From Juglans regia (Eukaryota > Streptophyta > Magnoliopsida > Fagales > Juglandaceae), in contig NC_049914.1 of the NCBI RefSeq assembly GCF_001411555.2, positions 9,314,273 through 9,378,272 on the forward strand: a DNA stretch of 64,000 nt. The letters are read 5' to 3'. The notes beneath the pieces are model-generated. The model worked only from the letters and a program-made list of their open reading frames with translations, searched no databases and was not told the origin of the DNA. Of this stretch, positions 23,361 through 35,313 are shown piece after piece. Within the stretch, counting starts at the first letter, position 1. Each line of letters opens with the position of its first letter. The translations under genes were made by a program, and so were the position numbers.

Positions 23361-23524
23361 AAATAAAATATAATGTTAGATACAGTTTAAAGTGTATAAA
23401 TCTCATTCAATTCTTTAGAAAAAAATACAAAAAAATATAACTTCTCGTACACTTCATAGATTTAAAAAACGTTAGGAAATGAGCAATACTTACATACTAT
23501 ATAACTAGAGATACCATTTCTCTA

Positions 23525-23682
23525 AGACGTTTGGATTCGAATATGAGTTGAGATAGATTGTGAATAGTAATGAGATGAGTTGTGAATAGTAATGAGATTT
23601 GTGAGTTAAAGTTGCTGAATAGTAATGAATAGTAGTGAGATGAGTTGAGATGAACTGAGATCTCTTTCGAATCCAAACGTCT
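23525..23682. mobile_element. MITE with 17-bp terminal inverted repeats
   Basis: AGACGTTTGGATTCGAA on the left and TTCGAATCCAAACGTCT on the right are exact inverse copies. The body is made of GAGATGAGTTGTGAATAGTA-like words. No convincing target duplication was found. It gives the clearest ends for the 'GTTTGGATTC / GAGATGAGTTGAGAT' family scattered through this window. Confidence 0.8.
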
Positions 23683-24812
23683 ATTGTCATCGTCTTGTCA
23701 AAAGAATGCTGCTGAAACTTAGATCTAGTGCCAGCACAGATTAGTCTTCAAATATCTATCTTGGATGCTTCTTTGCTACTATACAAAATAGTACTTATAA
23801 TTTATATATATATATCTCTCTCTCTCTCTAGAGAGTAGAGAATATATTTAAGTGCTTGTAGAATTAGGAAACCTAATTATGCTTTGCTTCGTAGCCTAAA
23901 AAGATGAGATAAATACTTTGCTTATTGCTTCCTGAATCAGCTAGCAATTCCAGCTCCTTCCTTTGAAAGAGAACGTAGAAATTTACAGCTTTTGAAAATA
24001 AAACTTACACAAAGTTCATTTTTCTTTTATCTATTTATCTTTTTTTTTTTTTTTGTATTTTTTTTTTTTCAATTTGTAAAAGGTGGGTTTTGGGGGGATT
24101 GCCTATTTGAGGAGTTGGATAAGTTTTCAAGTCTTTTTTGCTTTCGGGAGATATTTTTGAAGATGGATAGTTTGTTGAAGCAATAGCTTTTGGAAGGTAT
24201 ATACGTGTGTGGGAGAAGATAATAATGAGAGGTAGAGACATCATGTCAAGCTTCGCATAATTAGAATTTAGGAGCATTGATGACAAAGATGGCATTTAAC
24301 TTTTTCAGATGGAGATTAGGCCAAAATGTCGTGTGGGACATGAATTTATATGGCGTTACTTTGATAGCAAACGTTGTAACTTTCACATTTATAAATACGT
24401 ACCATACATCACAATATATCACAAAATAGTGAAAAATAAATGATAAAATATTAAATAATAATAAATAGTAGTAGAAGATTCTCTCTACTGTCCAAACTAG
24501 CCTTAAAGAGAGATCCATCACAAAATATATACATTCTAACTCGTACTTATTTTAATGACTTGTTCTATTTTTAAGTTGGTATGTAAAACACACCATCTAA
24601 ATCAAACTATGTTATCTTACTTGATGTGTTCTACACACGGACTTGATAATATAATTTTTTTTAATTTTAAAATAAAAATTCTATTTATCATCTATTTTTA
24701 CCATCATTCTCTCAACATTCTATAGTAGAGCATAATAAATAGTCTTCAATCATTTAATACCATATAATTGAATGATTAGATGATGGTAGTTAGCAATAAT
24801 AAGGCTTTATGT
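23683..24812. other. AT-rich intergenic DNA
   Basis: Contains poly(T) runs at about 24030-24070 and short open frames that follow composition. No family recognised. Confidence 0.35.
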
Positions 24813-25016
24813 CTCGTTTAGTTATACAGTTCAGATAAGATGAGATGTTTTTATTAAAAATTGAATAAAATATTCTTATAATATAATTTTGTTTTGGGAT
24901 TTAAAAAAAATTGAATTGTTTATTATATTTTATGTTAGAATTTGAAAAAGTTATAATGATTATATGAGATGAGATTAGATAAGATAATTTATTTTTATGT
25001 AACCAAACCAGTCCTA
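24813..25016. mobile_element. MITE of the 'GTTTGG/GAGATGAG' family, degraded
   Basis: Left end CTCGTTTAGTTATACAG, right end TATGTAACCAAACCAGTCC, roughly inverted. The body carries GATAAGATGAGATGTTTTTA and AAAGTTATAATGATTATATG, shared with 41328-41531 and 44046-44237. Confidence 0.5.
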
Positions 25017-25819
25017 AAAAGAATAATTAAAAGAGAGCTGTCGAATTGTCCAAGTTCACACAAGTTTAGAAAATACGAGGAACATAAAATATAGAGTAGA
25101 AGGTAGTTTGTTTACTCGTGCCACTGATATTTGCACAAAATCGATTTAGCTTTTGGATTGATAGGGCTTTGGAATACACTTGTTAATTAATTCCGAGCCC
25201 AAACAAGTTTGGCAGCTGGGCTGCTTCATAATTTCATGTAGAATTTGTCATGATACAAGCTAACAATTTGCCATTATTAGGCCCAAGGAAATTATATAAT
25301 GCCGACATGGGCCACTACATTTTCATATTTTGGGCTTATCTATCTATCTTTATTCTTGGCTCTCGTGTTTCTGAAGGTTGCACATGTCCACTTATTTTAA
25401 AACCCATTACTCGTGCTACTCTTGCAAGCATATGAGGTCCTAGTAAATAAGAAAGGAAAATAATTTAGATTAATGATATATACATAACACATTACACAAA
25501 AATATAATAAAATAAGGATATTTTTATAAAATTATGTTATTTTTATAAGATATTTTACAAAACTACCCCTCATTTAAAATATAGTTGTGTAAATTATTTT
25601 CCAAAAATTTATATAGTCTTTAGGTACGTAAGTTTTACATTTTTTATTTTATAAAAATAGATAAATATAAAGTCTATGAAAAAAATTTATTTTTTAATAG
25701 TGAGCTCCACATTTTTTTTAAATAATCAATAATATTTACAATTTTAGAGTATACAAATCATGCGCACTCTATTAGAAAAAAATAGATAAATCTGAATCCT
25801 AAATGAAATTTTTTTGTTA
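25017..25819. other. AT-rich intergenic DNA
   Basis: Short plus frame at 25250-25435 has no recognisable family. The last 200 bases resemble the small palindromic MITEs but ends are not definable. Confidence 0.35.
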
Positions 25820-25824
25820 ATGGT
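25820..25824 (+). repeat. 5-bp target duplication (ATGGT), left copy of the LARD-like element
   Basis: ATGGT here and at 33278-33282, immediately outside the two LTRs. Confidence 0.85.
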
Positions 25825-26223
25825 TGTTAGAAATACTAGATCGGAATGTACAGCAGAAGTAATATTACCTTATAGGAAATATCTCAGATCTAGTACGGTT
25901 GTTCCGCAGATTCTCCAGTATCGTTGTTCGTCCACGATTTTCACATTGATGATGGAGTGTGCTACGTGGTAATACCAGAGCAACACTCACATGTTCCACA
26001 GCCTAGATGCCATGACTAGAGAGAACTATTTGAGAGAGAGTTTGTTTATCCAATTCTTTTTCATCCAAAGAGGGGGAGAGATTATGTAAATAATCTCTCT
26101 AGTGTAAGCCCCTGGCTGGCCATTAAGGGCCAGCCATCAAGCCTCATGAAGTGGCTAAAGAGCTACTTCATAACCCCTAAGAGAACGTGAAAGGGTGCCT
26201 ACTATGAGTGCTCATTTCTTACA
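25825..26223 (-). repeat. 3' LTR of the LARD-like element (399 bp)
   Basis: On the plus strand it reads TGTTAGAAATACTAGATC to CTCATTTCTTACA; on the element's own strand it begins TGTAAGAA and ends CTAACA. The purine run GAGTGAGAGA directly before it on the minus strand is a plausible polypurine tract. Confidence 0.85.
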
Positions 26224-26615
26224 TCTCTCACTCACACATAGTGGGCAAGACCCCTGGTCTGCATCCTTTAATATGTTATTAATCTTGTTCATACTGACAA
26301 ATAGGCCATGCGACCATCGAGCATAGTTGTAAAAGAAAAATGGGAGCACTATTCCAAATCTCTCCGAGAGAAGACCAGCATAGCAACATCCCTAAAAGTG
26401 TCTCGTTATGCCCTAACTTATTTGGTCACATCAGACTAAGCATCCCTAATTCCTCTCGAGTCCAAATGACTCAGAGCAATACTCAATCTCCATAAAACAT
26501 TATGTACTCACAGCTATATTGCAACTCCCAATAAGCAACATAATTTGTCAGCAATGAGTACACATCATTATCGATATGTTACCAAACAGTCTTCCCTTCG
26601 CGCTCATGTCATTTA

Positions 26616-26843
26616 GTTTCAGTTCAGTCGCTTTCCCAGCAATGCCTCTTTAGACCGCATCATTCATGGCCATAGATAAGATGTCAAAGTAGTAGACACT
26701 AATACATCAACCTTGTGACATAGTCAAAGGTTTCAGTTCAATCGCTTTCCCAACAATGCCTCTTTAGACCACATCATTCATGGCCATAGATAAGATATCA
26801 AAGTAGTAGACACTAAAACATCAACCTTGTGACATAGTCAAAT
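26616..26843. repeat. Tandem duplication, two units of 114 bp
   Basis: Both units start GTTTCAGTTCA and contain CTCTTTAGACC and ATTCATGGCCATAGATAAGA; a handful of substitutions separate them. It lies near the 3' end of the LARD-like interior. Confidence 0.85.
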
Positions 26844-29800
26844 GTCTCCTAAGGACGTAAATAAATTAAGATCATCAATTATAACCTACAGAACTCACAT
26901 GGTGAAGAAGTAGAAAACCATTCACTCACCTCTACTATTAGTCGTAAAAGCACATGTAGTATGAAATACATGCTACAGTAGAGTTCTTTTTCCAAAGAAA
27001 GAGCATATATCTAATCTCAATTCACCGTACAGATCTTAGTTTAGTCGCTATCTCAGCGCCTAATCCAAGTCCCTCCATTTGTTGCTATCCAACACGCCAA
27101 ATAGGGTCTCGCATCTGACTAAAGCATAGGCTACATGGAGTGTGGGTAACCATACACGGTCCTTAGACCTCATCTTAACTCCCACTAAGACGACATATCT
27201 TTTGTATCTTCCAACTTATTCCTCTCCAGACAAGTACCGAGTGACACATTATCTCATATTTGCTCGTTACCTCTTTGTAGCGCAAAAAACGATCGCTCGT
27301 GTGAGTGAACCGATCTAAGTCTGTCAATATACTTTTTTCACCATAACTCCTAAATTTATGGTGAATGTGTGTGCTTATCAAAGAATACTTCCAATCATGC
27401 CACATGATCATAGAACACATTAGTATCATGTGCATGACGAGTAATGCCATGAGGTACAAAGAAATCACATGGACAACAACAAATTATTAAACCACAACTC
27501 TCAAGTAATGTTTAAAGACCATTTATTTCCATGCGCATTCTAATGTGTAGTAACTTTCCAAATCATGCTCCTACCAAAAGACTTTGTATTTACATATAAA
27601 AGTAATTTGCATAACCATGAAATCAGCGACAATTTATCGCGAATCTCATTTAGATCAAACTCACAATATAAACGTTAGATTCTAGTCAGTAAGTCTAATT
27701 GTGATTAACAATCTACAAGGTGACCACAAATGTCATTCAGCAAACTTAATTTGTGACTTCAAAGTTTCATATAAATCTCTTGTACTCAATAAAAGTATGT
27801 GAGATACTCATAATTTATTTTTCATTAAGGGTAAAGCGATTAGGGCATTTGCCCCAAAAGACAATCATAATAGTTTAGTCATTACTTCTAACGATAATCG
27901 CATAACAAACTCACTTAATCAAGTAAGCCATATTTACTCTCTAGCAAAATCTTAACATCTAACTTCCATGAGCAAACCATAATAGAAACACCAAATAGTA
28001 TAGGCAAAACTAGATTCTTTAATATTTTCCATCTCATTAATTGTCTATAAATTTTGAACAAGAGCTCCTAGAAATTATTTTTCTCATAAACAGTCTCACA
28101 AGACATGAAGCCTGAGTTGCTTTTCACAAACTTATGTCCATCACCTCGTAGTATGAAAAACTTTTTATTAGACGACAATTAATTATTTAAGACAACCAGT
28201 TCGCAATATCTCTTAAGATGACACTTTTCTAATATTGTCAACAGAGTTCAAAGAACCCCATTTTATTCAATAAGTCGTTCAATAAAAAATGACTAGGTAC
28301 ATTGAGTATCTTTGAATATATGGTTTGTTTAGACCACATGTAAACAACACCAACAACATTCATTCGCTTTCGGTACCAAAATAGTACTAGCAACAATCAT
28401 GCACTCAAAGTAGTTTATACTTAAACATCACAAAAGCTAACCATCTAATTCTCTTTTGAGAATCAACTATTGAAAATATTCAAGAAAATTTTCAATAAAT
28501 ATGCGATCAATAGCTATCTCAATGCAACTCAATTAGTGCCAAAAGATGGATCTATACCTCTATCAACTCTACTTTTCCTTTGTCAATTAGATAAATAACT
28601 CCAGGTTGGATCATATAAGTAAAATGAATCTAAGATTCTATGCTGGGATTCCTACTATGTGAATTCAATACCTTTAGCAGAGTCATATTACAAATATTAT
28701 CTTCTAGTCTCTAAACGACGATAGAATACTGATATAAAGCAACATCGCTATTTATGAGGATCCTTACATTCTATAACTTTTGAGAGTTACTATCACTAAT
28801 GGTACACCTTAACTCAAAGGTATACTCCCACCAGTTGTTAAATTACTTCCACTATTTTCGAAAATCTTTTATAAAAAAATATTTGAAAAAAATTAAAGTG
28901 AAGGTAACGTGGAATGAAACGTGATGAAAACGTTCTTTTCAAAAAATAAGTGTTACAAAAATCCATAATTCCCCACCTTCGTCGAAAATATGAGTAATTT
29001 TCTTGACTCAACTAAAAATTATCAAGCTTAGAAGTTAGATCCTCTCGATTTCTAATAGAATTCACGTTTGTAAAAAAATAGTCACTTAACCTTTTTCAAA
29101 ATGAATGAACTCGATTTAAGGACGACAAATCAGAATTTAGGCTGTAATCCCATATTACATTAACCCAAGTGTGATGTAACAACTGCTTTGTACCATAATT
29201 CATTTATAACATCATTCTCAGCAAGTCAATAACATGCGAGATAATTGTTTTCATCATATAACTCATACGATTACGATTTTGAAAAAATATATTTTAACTG
29301 AAAAAATATATTTTCCTTTAACAATTTCAAATCGTATTTATATGATGAAATAATATTTTTATTATCAAAGTCCTTAGTATGCATGTATAGAAACTTTCAC
29401 ATAGAAAATGCTCATATTATTTTTTTTCTTTGACTCTAAACCAAGGAGAGGGATCTCATTAGTGAGAAAATTTTCAATTTCTCAAGTTTCACACCCATCA
29501 TCCTATGCCTCCATGGCATATTTTTGTATATTATTTCTCTACCTGAGAAATAATACCACCGAATCCATAAATGATCATCCAACTTCTAAAGCTTTAGGAA
29601 TTCTTACTAACACTACTACTTTCAATAATTTTTAAATCAAATTAGGTCTAAACTTCTTTAATATCACATTAAAAACACTAATAAAAATATCGCTTTGTGT
29701 GATGTATTTGTGCAACAAATGCAATATGCAACGTTTTAGCCACTAACTAGCGATATATCCATATTTCTCACTTACTAAATATTTTCATATTTTCCAATCC

Positions 29801-31260
29801 ATTATAGCAGAGAAAAGAAAAAAAAATCGTGCGAGAAATTATCTTAACCTAAAATCTATATTACATCAATGTAACCACGAGCAAAATTTTTAGGTTAGGT
29901 TTATATAAGTTGTACCTAATTATTTAGACTTTTTGCTACAATTACCATGCAAACCTCCAAGTTGTTTGGTATTACTCTCGAGGAGTGCTCCAAAGTTTAT
30001 ATATATGTAATAACCAATTTGTTCTCGCTAGAGAAAAATTAAACTTGAGCAAGATTACCAGTGCTAATACTATATAAAGGTGCACTGATAAAACATTTAA
30101 AAAATGAATGTGTCAATCAATAATGTCATCAACACTCTTGCACACTCATTTAATGTCCTTACTGGCTAGAAATACTAGCAAGTAGAGAGGGTAATAGATA
30201 TGTGTTTTTCTGTGAGTTAATCTAAGTTGATTCAAGATTTATCATGCTCAACTTCAAATATAGGAGCAATTAATTTTTGCGTTACAAAAACAACACGCAA
30301 CTTTTGTTATTACCCACAAGATTCAAAGGCAAAATAGTAGTTTAGCTCTATCTGACAGTTGGTCTTCTCAACTTCTATATAAAATTGTAGTGTATGCGTC
30401 CCATGCGCACATCTAATTTTATTCTAGATCTTTCAGAGGTTTCACAATAATGATGGTCTAAGACTATCAACACTCATAATAATTTTTATTTGTTTCCAAC
30501 TATTGCTCATGGAGGAGATTATTGCGACGATTAAGTCGCATAAATAATCTTTAGACTTTCTTCTCGATTATCTCAAAGTTACTAAACTATGCGCATCTAA
30601 TAGCATACACATCTAAGAAATGTTTTGCGTTAATCTAAGTTAGAACAAAAATAATTAATACATATCGCAAGATCAAAAATTCGCTATGCTTTCTAATCAT
30701 CTCTTACGCCTCAATGCTTAATTATTAATTTCTAACTTAATTTTCACACAAATTTATATCATATAGGATATTAATTCCAAATCAATCTTAGCCATACTCA
30801 CACTAGGATAAATAATCCACCAAGTCAGTCACATGTAAAAATAATTTCTTCATAGATCGAAGAAATCAATTTGAGCCAATCAAAAGCATGGACTAATCAA
30901 ACTTGGGCTACTTAATTCTCTAGTTTATAAAATTCTAAAAAATTGAAGACTAATTCTTAAAAATAGTTTAACAATACAAGTAATAAAACAAGATCATACA
31001 ATTATATGTAATCACAATACATGTACAAAAATAATCACATCACATTTGATTCAAATAATTATTAATCACAAATAATAATAACGTAGGCAATTTATACTAT
31101 AAAAATAAAAAGGGTAACAAATGTGACAAGATTTATCTTATAATCTCATGGCATGCACATATTCAATAGCCATATGCAAAAGTATTTCAAAAAAATAAAT
31201 ATTATATGCCACAATTACATGCTAAATTACTAAATAAAATCAACATACACATTAACAAAA
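26844..31260. other. Interior of the LARD-like element, no coding sequence recognised
   Basis: AT-rich. Both strands hold only short frames, the longest being 97 codons on the minus strand at 27175-27468, with no family resemblance. Confidence 0.5.
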
Positions 31261-31264
31261 AACT

Positions 31265-31450
31265 GTAGCCCAACGGTTGAGTTTATAGCCCTTGTGTGTA
31301 AGGTCTTAGATTCAAAACACCATCCAAGCATTTTGTCAAAAGTCACTGTTTTTAGACAGCTAATGAACCGCACCCCTTGAGCGCCCAACTGTAGAGTGGG
31401 CCAAGCTCTTCTAAGCTCACGGCCTAAATCAGCCAGTGGCCCTTTTAAAA
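31265..31450 (+). mobile_element. Possible tRNA-derived SINE inside the LARD-like element
   Basis: The left end has an A-box-like word (TAGCCCAACGGTTGAG) and, about 30 bases on, a B-box-like word (GGTCTTAGATTCAAAAC), the arrangement of an RNA polymerase III promoter. The right end passes into an A-rich run (TTTTAAAAAAATAATGG). I could not establish a target duplication. Confidence 0.4.
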
Positions 31451-31715
31451 AAATAATGGACTACTACATTTTAAACACAAGAACATAAATGGGCCGGATT
31501 TAAAAATAAATCTGTTTATTGACCAAAACATTTCAGTCTAAGTAAAAAACAAATTCCACACCAAAATATGATTTTAAAACAAGGTCAAGTCAAGCCCATT
31601 GGTTTTTAGCTCAGACCCAAGTAAATAAAATATTTCAGCCCTTTTTTTTTTGAAACTAGCCCATAGCTCAAGCCCGTATAGAAGAAATGCAAATAAAAAA
31701 AGAATAATAATAGGG

Positions 31716-31945
31716 TTACTACCCTACTACTACCCATCTACTACTCTTTTTGTATTTAATTTTCTTTTTAATTTTTTATTTTACTTAATGATTAAGGAAG
31801 TGAGTATTAGTAAAATAATATATATTTTTTTAATTTTTTTCTTAATGATTAAGGATGTTAAAAAAATACTTAAAAGAAAATGATAAAAAAAAAAAAAAAA
31901 CTTGAAATACACTTGGGTAGTAGATGGGTAGTAATAGGATAATAA
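31716..31945. mobile_element. MITE with TTACTACCC inverted ends, nested in the LARD-like element
   Basis: The left arm TTACTACCCTACTACTACCC and the inverse of the right arm (ending TAGTAATAGGATAATAA) match over about 29 bases with three mismatches. The middle contains ACTTAATGATTAAGGAAGTG, a core shared with 43314-43556. Confidence 0.65.
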
Positions 31946-32039
31946 GCGTATCACTACCCATAAAAAAAACTATTCATCTTCTTCCTCAAACTGTAACCTA
32001 CATACGATTACTATTCATCCAGAAAAAAATTGTAATCGA

Positions 32040-32720
32040 CTGTCGCTTCATGTTGGCATGAATATACTCGTTTGGCCACTGGTTCTCAACGGCCATAGCA
32101 TCGTGGGTAGCGAAGCACACGTATGTTCACAACACGCAGCTTTATGGGAGGCAGAGACTGTTGGACCATCCGTGTGCATCCTGTAGCAAAGCTTGTTGCG
32201 CTCTTCTGCGCGCTGCTCTACATGCAGTAGAGGACCGTGCGACAGAGCTACAGTGGGCATTGCGTAGCGGCCAAAGTACCGCTTTGCACATTGCCTAATG
32301 CATAACACCATCATGGGTTGTGCTGCTCAGGCCTGCACCAAGGCGCTGCAATGTGCTACATGGTGCAGCGCAAAGCATGGCGGGCTGTGCCATGGCTGGT
32401 GAGCGCAACTGCATGGGCGTCGTAGCACCCAGTCGGTGTGCTCAAGTTGCACTGCACGCTGCACTCTCATGGGTGTGAGATCACTCTTTCGTCGCACCAC
32501 AGTGCAGGTGCGTGCTGCACCATCAAAGTGTGCTTTACCCAAGGTTTTTAATCGTCGTAGCACCCTGGACAGCGAAACACCATGGGCTATGCTGCACACA
32601 TTCGGAGAACGCAGCCAGGTTCGGCTACAACACCAGTTGCCATAGTAGCGCAGGCCTACCTTGCGCTGCTTCATACGACACTCTGGAGCAGTGTAGCTCC
32701 TCTATCATGGCAATGCTGCT
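32040..32720 (-). other. GC-rich block next to the primer-binding site of the LARD-like element
   Basis: This 680-base stretch is markedly richer in G+C than the rest of the element and has few homopolymer runs. Words such as CGTCGTAGCACCC occur more than once in varied form (about 32417 and 32551), hinting at diverged internal repeats. Frames of 88 codons (32048-32314) and 115 codons (32327-32674) are open on the element's own strand, where gag would lie in an ordinary LTR element, but the Cys/His-rich translations show no gag or zinc-knuckle pattern. Function unknown. Confidence 0.45.
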
Positions 32721-32865
32721 ATCTTGTGTGGTCTAACATCAATGTGCACCACCACCTCTCAAGCAGCCATGGTTACAAAAAAAAAAACTTCTTTCATGCG
32801 GGAAAAAAATTCTGTAAAAGAAATCACAATACGCACATCATGTATAATCGGGAACAACCAATTTT

Positions 32866-32878
32866 GGCTCTGATACCA
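32866..32878 (-). other. Primer-binding site (initiator tRNA-Met) of the LARD-like element
   Basis: On the minus strand this reads TGGTATCAGAGCC, the standard plant Copia-type site, one base inside the LTR. It sets the orientation of the element. Confidence 0.85.
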
Positions 32879-32879
32879 A

Positions 32880-33277
32880 TATTAAAAATACTAGATCAAA
32901 ATGTACGGTGGAATCGATATTATCTCATAAGAAATATCTCGGATCTAGTGCGATTGTTCCACGGATTCTGCAGCGTCGTTGTTTGTCCACAATCTTCACA
33001 TCGACAGTGAAGTGTGTTACATGGTAATACCAGAACAACACTCACAAGTTCCACAACCTAGATGCCGTGAATAGAGAGAACCATTTTAGAGAGAGCTTGT
33101 TTATTCAAATTTTTTTCATCCAAAGAGGGGGAGAGACTATGTAAATAATCTCTCTAGTGTAACCTCCTGACTGGCCATTAAGAGCCAGCTATCAAGTCTT
33201 ATGAAGTGGCTAAAGAGTTACTTCAAAATCTCCAAGAGAAATGAAGGGGTGTCCACAATGGGTGCCCTTTTCTTACA
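32880..33277 (-). repeat. 5' LTR of the LARD-like element (398 bp)
   Basis: Aligns throughout with 25825-26223 (shared words include AACACTCACA, CATCCAAAGAGGGGGAGAGA and TGTAAATAATCTCTCTAGTG). The inner terminus has mutated from TG to TA on the plus strand. Confidence 0.85.
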
Positions 33278-33282
33278 ATGGT
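33278..33282 (+). repeat. 5-bp target duplication (ATGGT), right copy
   Basis: Matches 25820-25824. Confidence 0.85.
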
Positions 33283-34431
33283 GAACCATTAAACCCTAAT
33301 TTTGTTCAAAAGATATGTGCAAGATTTGTATACCTTAAAACTGTATTTAATATTATTCTTCGTTTATTAGAATTTATGTAGTAGCCGCTTATGTGCAAGA
33401 ATGCAATGCGGGAACACCTGTTTTTTTTTTTGTTTTACACCTTCCGATCACAATTTCTCCCTCAATAACTCTACAGTTTATAGAAAAAAGTTAGACCCCT
33501 ACATATGAATATAACTCTACAGTTCTTAATGTAAAGCTTAATCCCCGTAGACTCATAACCCTAATTATTTTTTAAGATCACCTCCAACCACAACTCCAAA
33601 CATCACGTGGCCATCAATCAACTCTTTTATAAGCTTATGAGTTATAATTTTTTCTTCTAAGTTATAATTTTTAAAATTTTAATGTACGGAGTCTAGTGTC
33701 AGTATATCTATTTTAACATTCAGTTTTCTATTGAAGGTTGTAAAGACCATTTGCATAAATTTTAAAGAACTCGTTTGGATGGTGAGATGAGATGAAATGA
33801 TTTTAAATAAGTCGAATAAAATATTATTAGAATATTATTTTTTAATTCAACGATAATTTCATAATAATCATTCCGTCATTTGTTTAAAATTTTGACCTTC
33901 CCACTCATTTAATCAATTATTCCTCTAAAAATGAAAAAAAAAAAAAACTATTTTATTGTAATTGAAAGAGCTTGTTTTAAAAAATAAACTTTTCAATGGC
34001 GAGCCATCCTTTGGATGAATGGTCACCTTTGACAAACTGGGGGTGGTCGTGATAGCTTGATGGGCCCAATTCTAGCCCAAGCCACCATCCTTTTTTTTTT
34101 TTTTTTAAATTGTTTTATTTATATATAAAAGAAATCAGTTTTTTATATTTTAGTGAGTAATCCATTCTATTTTTTTAAAATTAATTTAAACAAAAATAGG
34201 GAGCTTTTTAAGAAATAATTAATTGAGAATTGCTACTGTATTGTTTCTGTTATACCGCTCATTTTATTTTATTAACGTGACCCACTACTTGAATTCACAT
34301 TATTTATTTTTAAAAATAAAATGACATAAGAAACACAAAAAGAAGAAGATTAAATTCTATTTGCTCTTTCTATATTTTTATTTTTATAATCATTCCATCA
34401 TTTTTTTTTTGTTTAATTTTTTTTTATATAT
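33283..34431. other. AT-rich intergenic DNA with a MITE fragment
   Basis: About 33772-33870 opens CGTTTGGATGGTGAGATGAG and continues with GAATAAAATATTATTAGAAT, the left half of the 'GTTTGG/GAGATGAG' MITE family; no right end found. No gene seen. Confidence 0.4.
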
Positions 34432-34980
34432 AAGAGCATTAGTTATGGCCTCAACAAACTTTAGCCAAAATTTGATTAAGAAATTCACTTTTACAAATTT
34501 AGCTAGTCATTTTTCATCATCATCAAATAACAGGCTCAACAAATCTTTCACTATTCTAATAAAATATTGATTTTGAACTTTTCATTTATTTTAGTTATAA
34601 TTGTAATTTAAATATTTATTCATTATTAAAAAACTACCTATTAATTTTCTAACGTTCATATTATTTCAATGACTATATTTCTTCAACAGATATATTTTTT
34701 TAACTTATATTTCTCCAACAGCTATATTTCTTCAACGGCTATATTATTTCACTATAAAACAAAACATTTCTTCAATAATTTTATTCACTTCAACTCAAGT
34801 GAATATTTTAGTCTAAAAGAATTATTTGGCTAGTTCCTTTGGCTCAACAAATTTAGCTAGTGATTTAACTTGAAGTTAAAATTACTGTTGATTTGTTGAG
34901 CCAATTATAGTACATTATCTTACACTTTAGCTATTCTTTAACTATAATTTAACTCTGTTGAGCCCATAACTGGTGCTCTT
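34432..34980. mobile_element. Inverted-repeat element, about 549 bp, upstream of the heat-shock gene
   Basis: Left end AAGAGCATTAGTTATGGCC, right end GGGC...CATAACTGGTGCTCTT as inverse, with CTCAACA following on both arms. The middle holds about four diverged repeats of the form CTATATTTCTTCAACGG (34670-34745). No duplication at the ends could be fixed. It ends about 130 bases before the heat-shock element of the next gene. Confidence 0.65.
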
Positions 34981-35109
34981 GAAAACACAAAGCGAGCTAT
35001 ATAAATCATTTCTCTATTTCCCAATGCATTTTTCTTCTCTTTGGTAATTACGAAGACATTTATGACAAGGAATGTGGTAGAAGATTACAGAAAGAGAACC
35101 TTTACGAGA

Positions 35110-35130
35110 GAATACCAGAAGTTTCATTCT
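35110..35130 (+). promoter_or_regulatory. Heat-shock element
   Basis: A GAA unit at 35110-35112 is followed, after five bases, by GAA-GT-TTC (35118-35125) and a partial further unit (TCT at 35128-35130). Alternating GAA/TTC blocks are the binding site of heat-shock factors. It lies about 55 bases upstream of the TATA box, a usual distance. Confidence 0.7.
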
Positions 35131-35183
35131 TTTTCCTTTTTCTTTCATTTATTAATGGAGAATCCAGAACCCTCTTTCAGCAT

Positions 35184-35193
35184 CTATATATAC
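35184..35193 (+). promoter_or_regulatory. TATA box of the small heat-shock gene
   Basis: CTATATATAC, 121 bases before the start codon; transcription would begin near 35220, leaving a leader of about 95 bases. Confidence 0.7.
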
Positions 35194-35313
35194 ACTGCTC
35201 TCGCCCCTCTCGTGTTCATCGCGAAATTGATCATCCTGCATCGATCAAAGCTTTCTCTTTAATTAATTAGTTCTTCCTCAAGATATCTTTACATACTCTC
35301 AAGGTTTCAAGAC

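Larger units (their letters stand above)
25825..33277 (-). mobile_element. LTR retrotransposon without recognisable pol (LARD-like), 7453 bp, minus orientation
   Basis: Two related LTRs bound the element and a perfect ATGGT duplication flanks it. A primer-binding site complementary to initiator tRNA-Met lies next to the right-hand LTR on the minus strand, so the element reads right to left. The 6.6-kb interior is AT-rich apart from a GC-rich block next to the primer-binding site. I found no protease, integrase, reverse transcriptase or RNase H motif in the frames I could inspect, which suits a large retrotransposon derivative (LARD) moved by a partner's proteins. The LTRs differ by many substitutions, so the insertion is old and decayed coding sequence could have escaped me. 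Confidence 0.75.
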
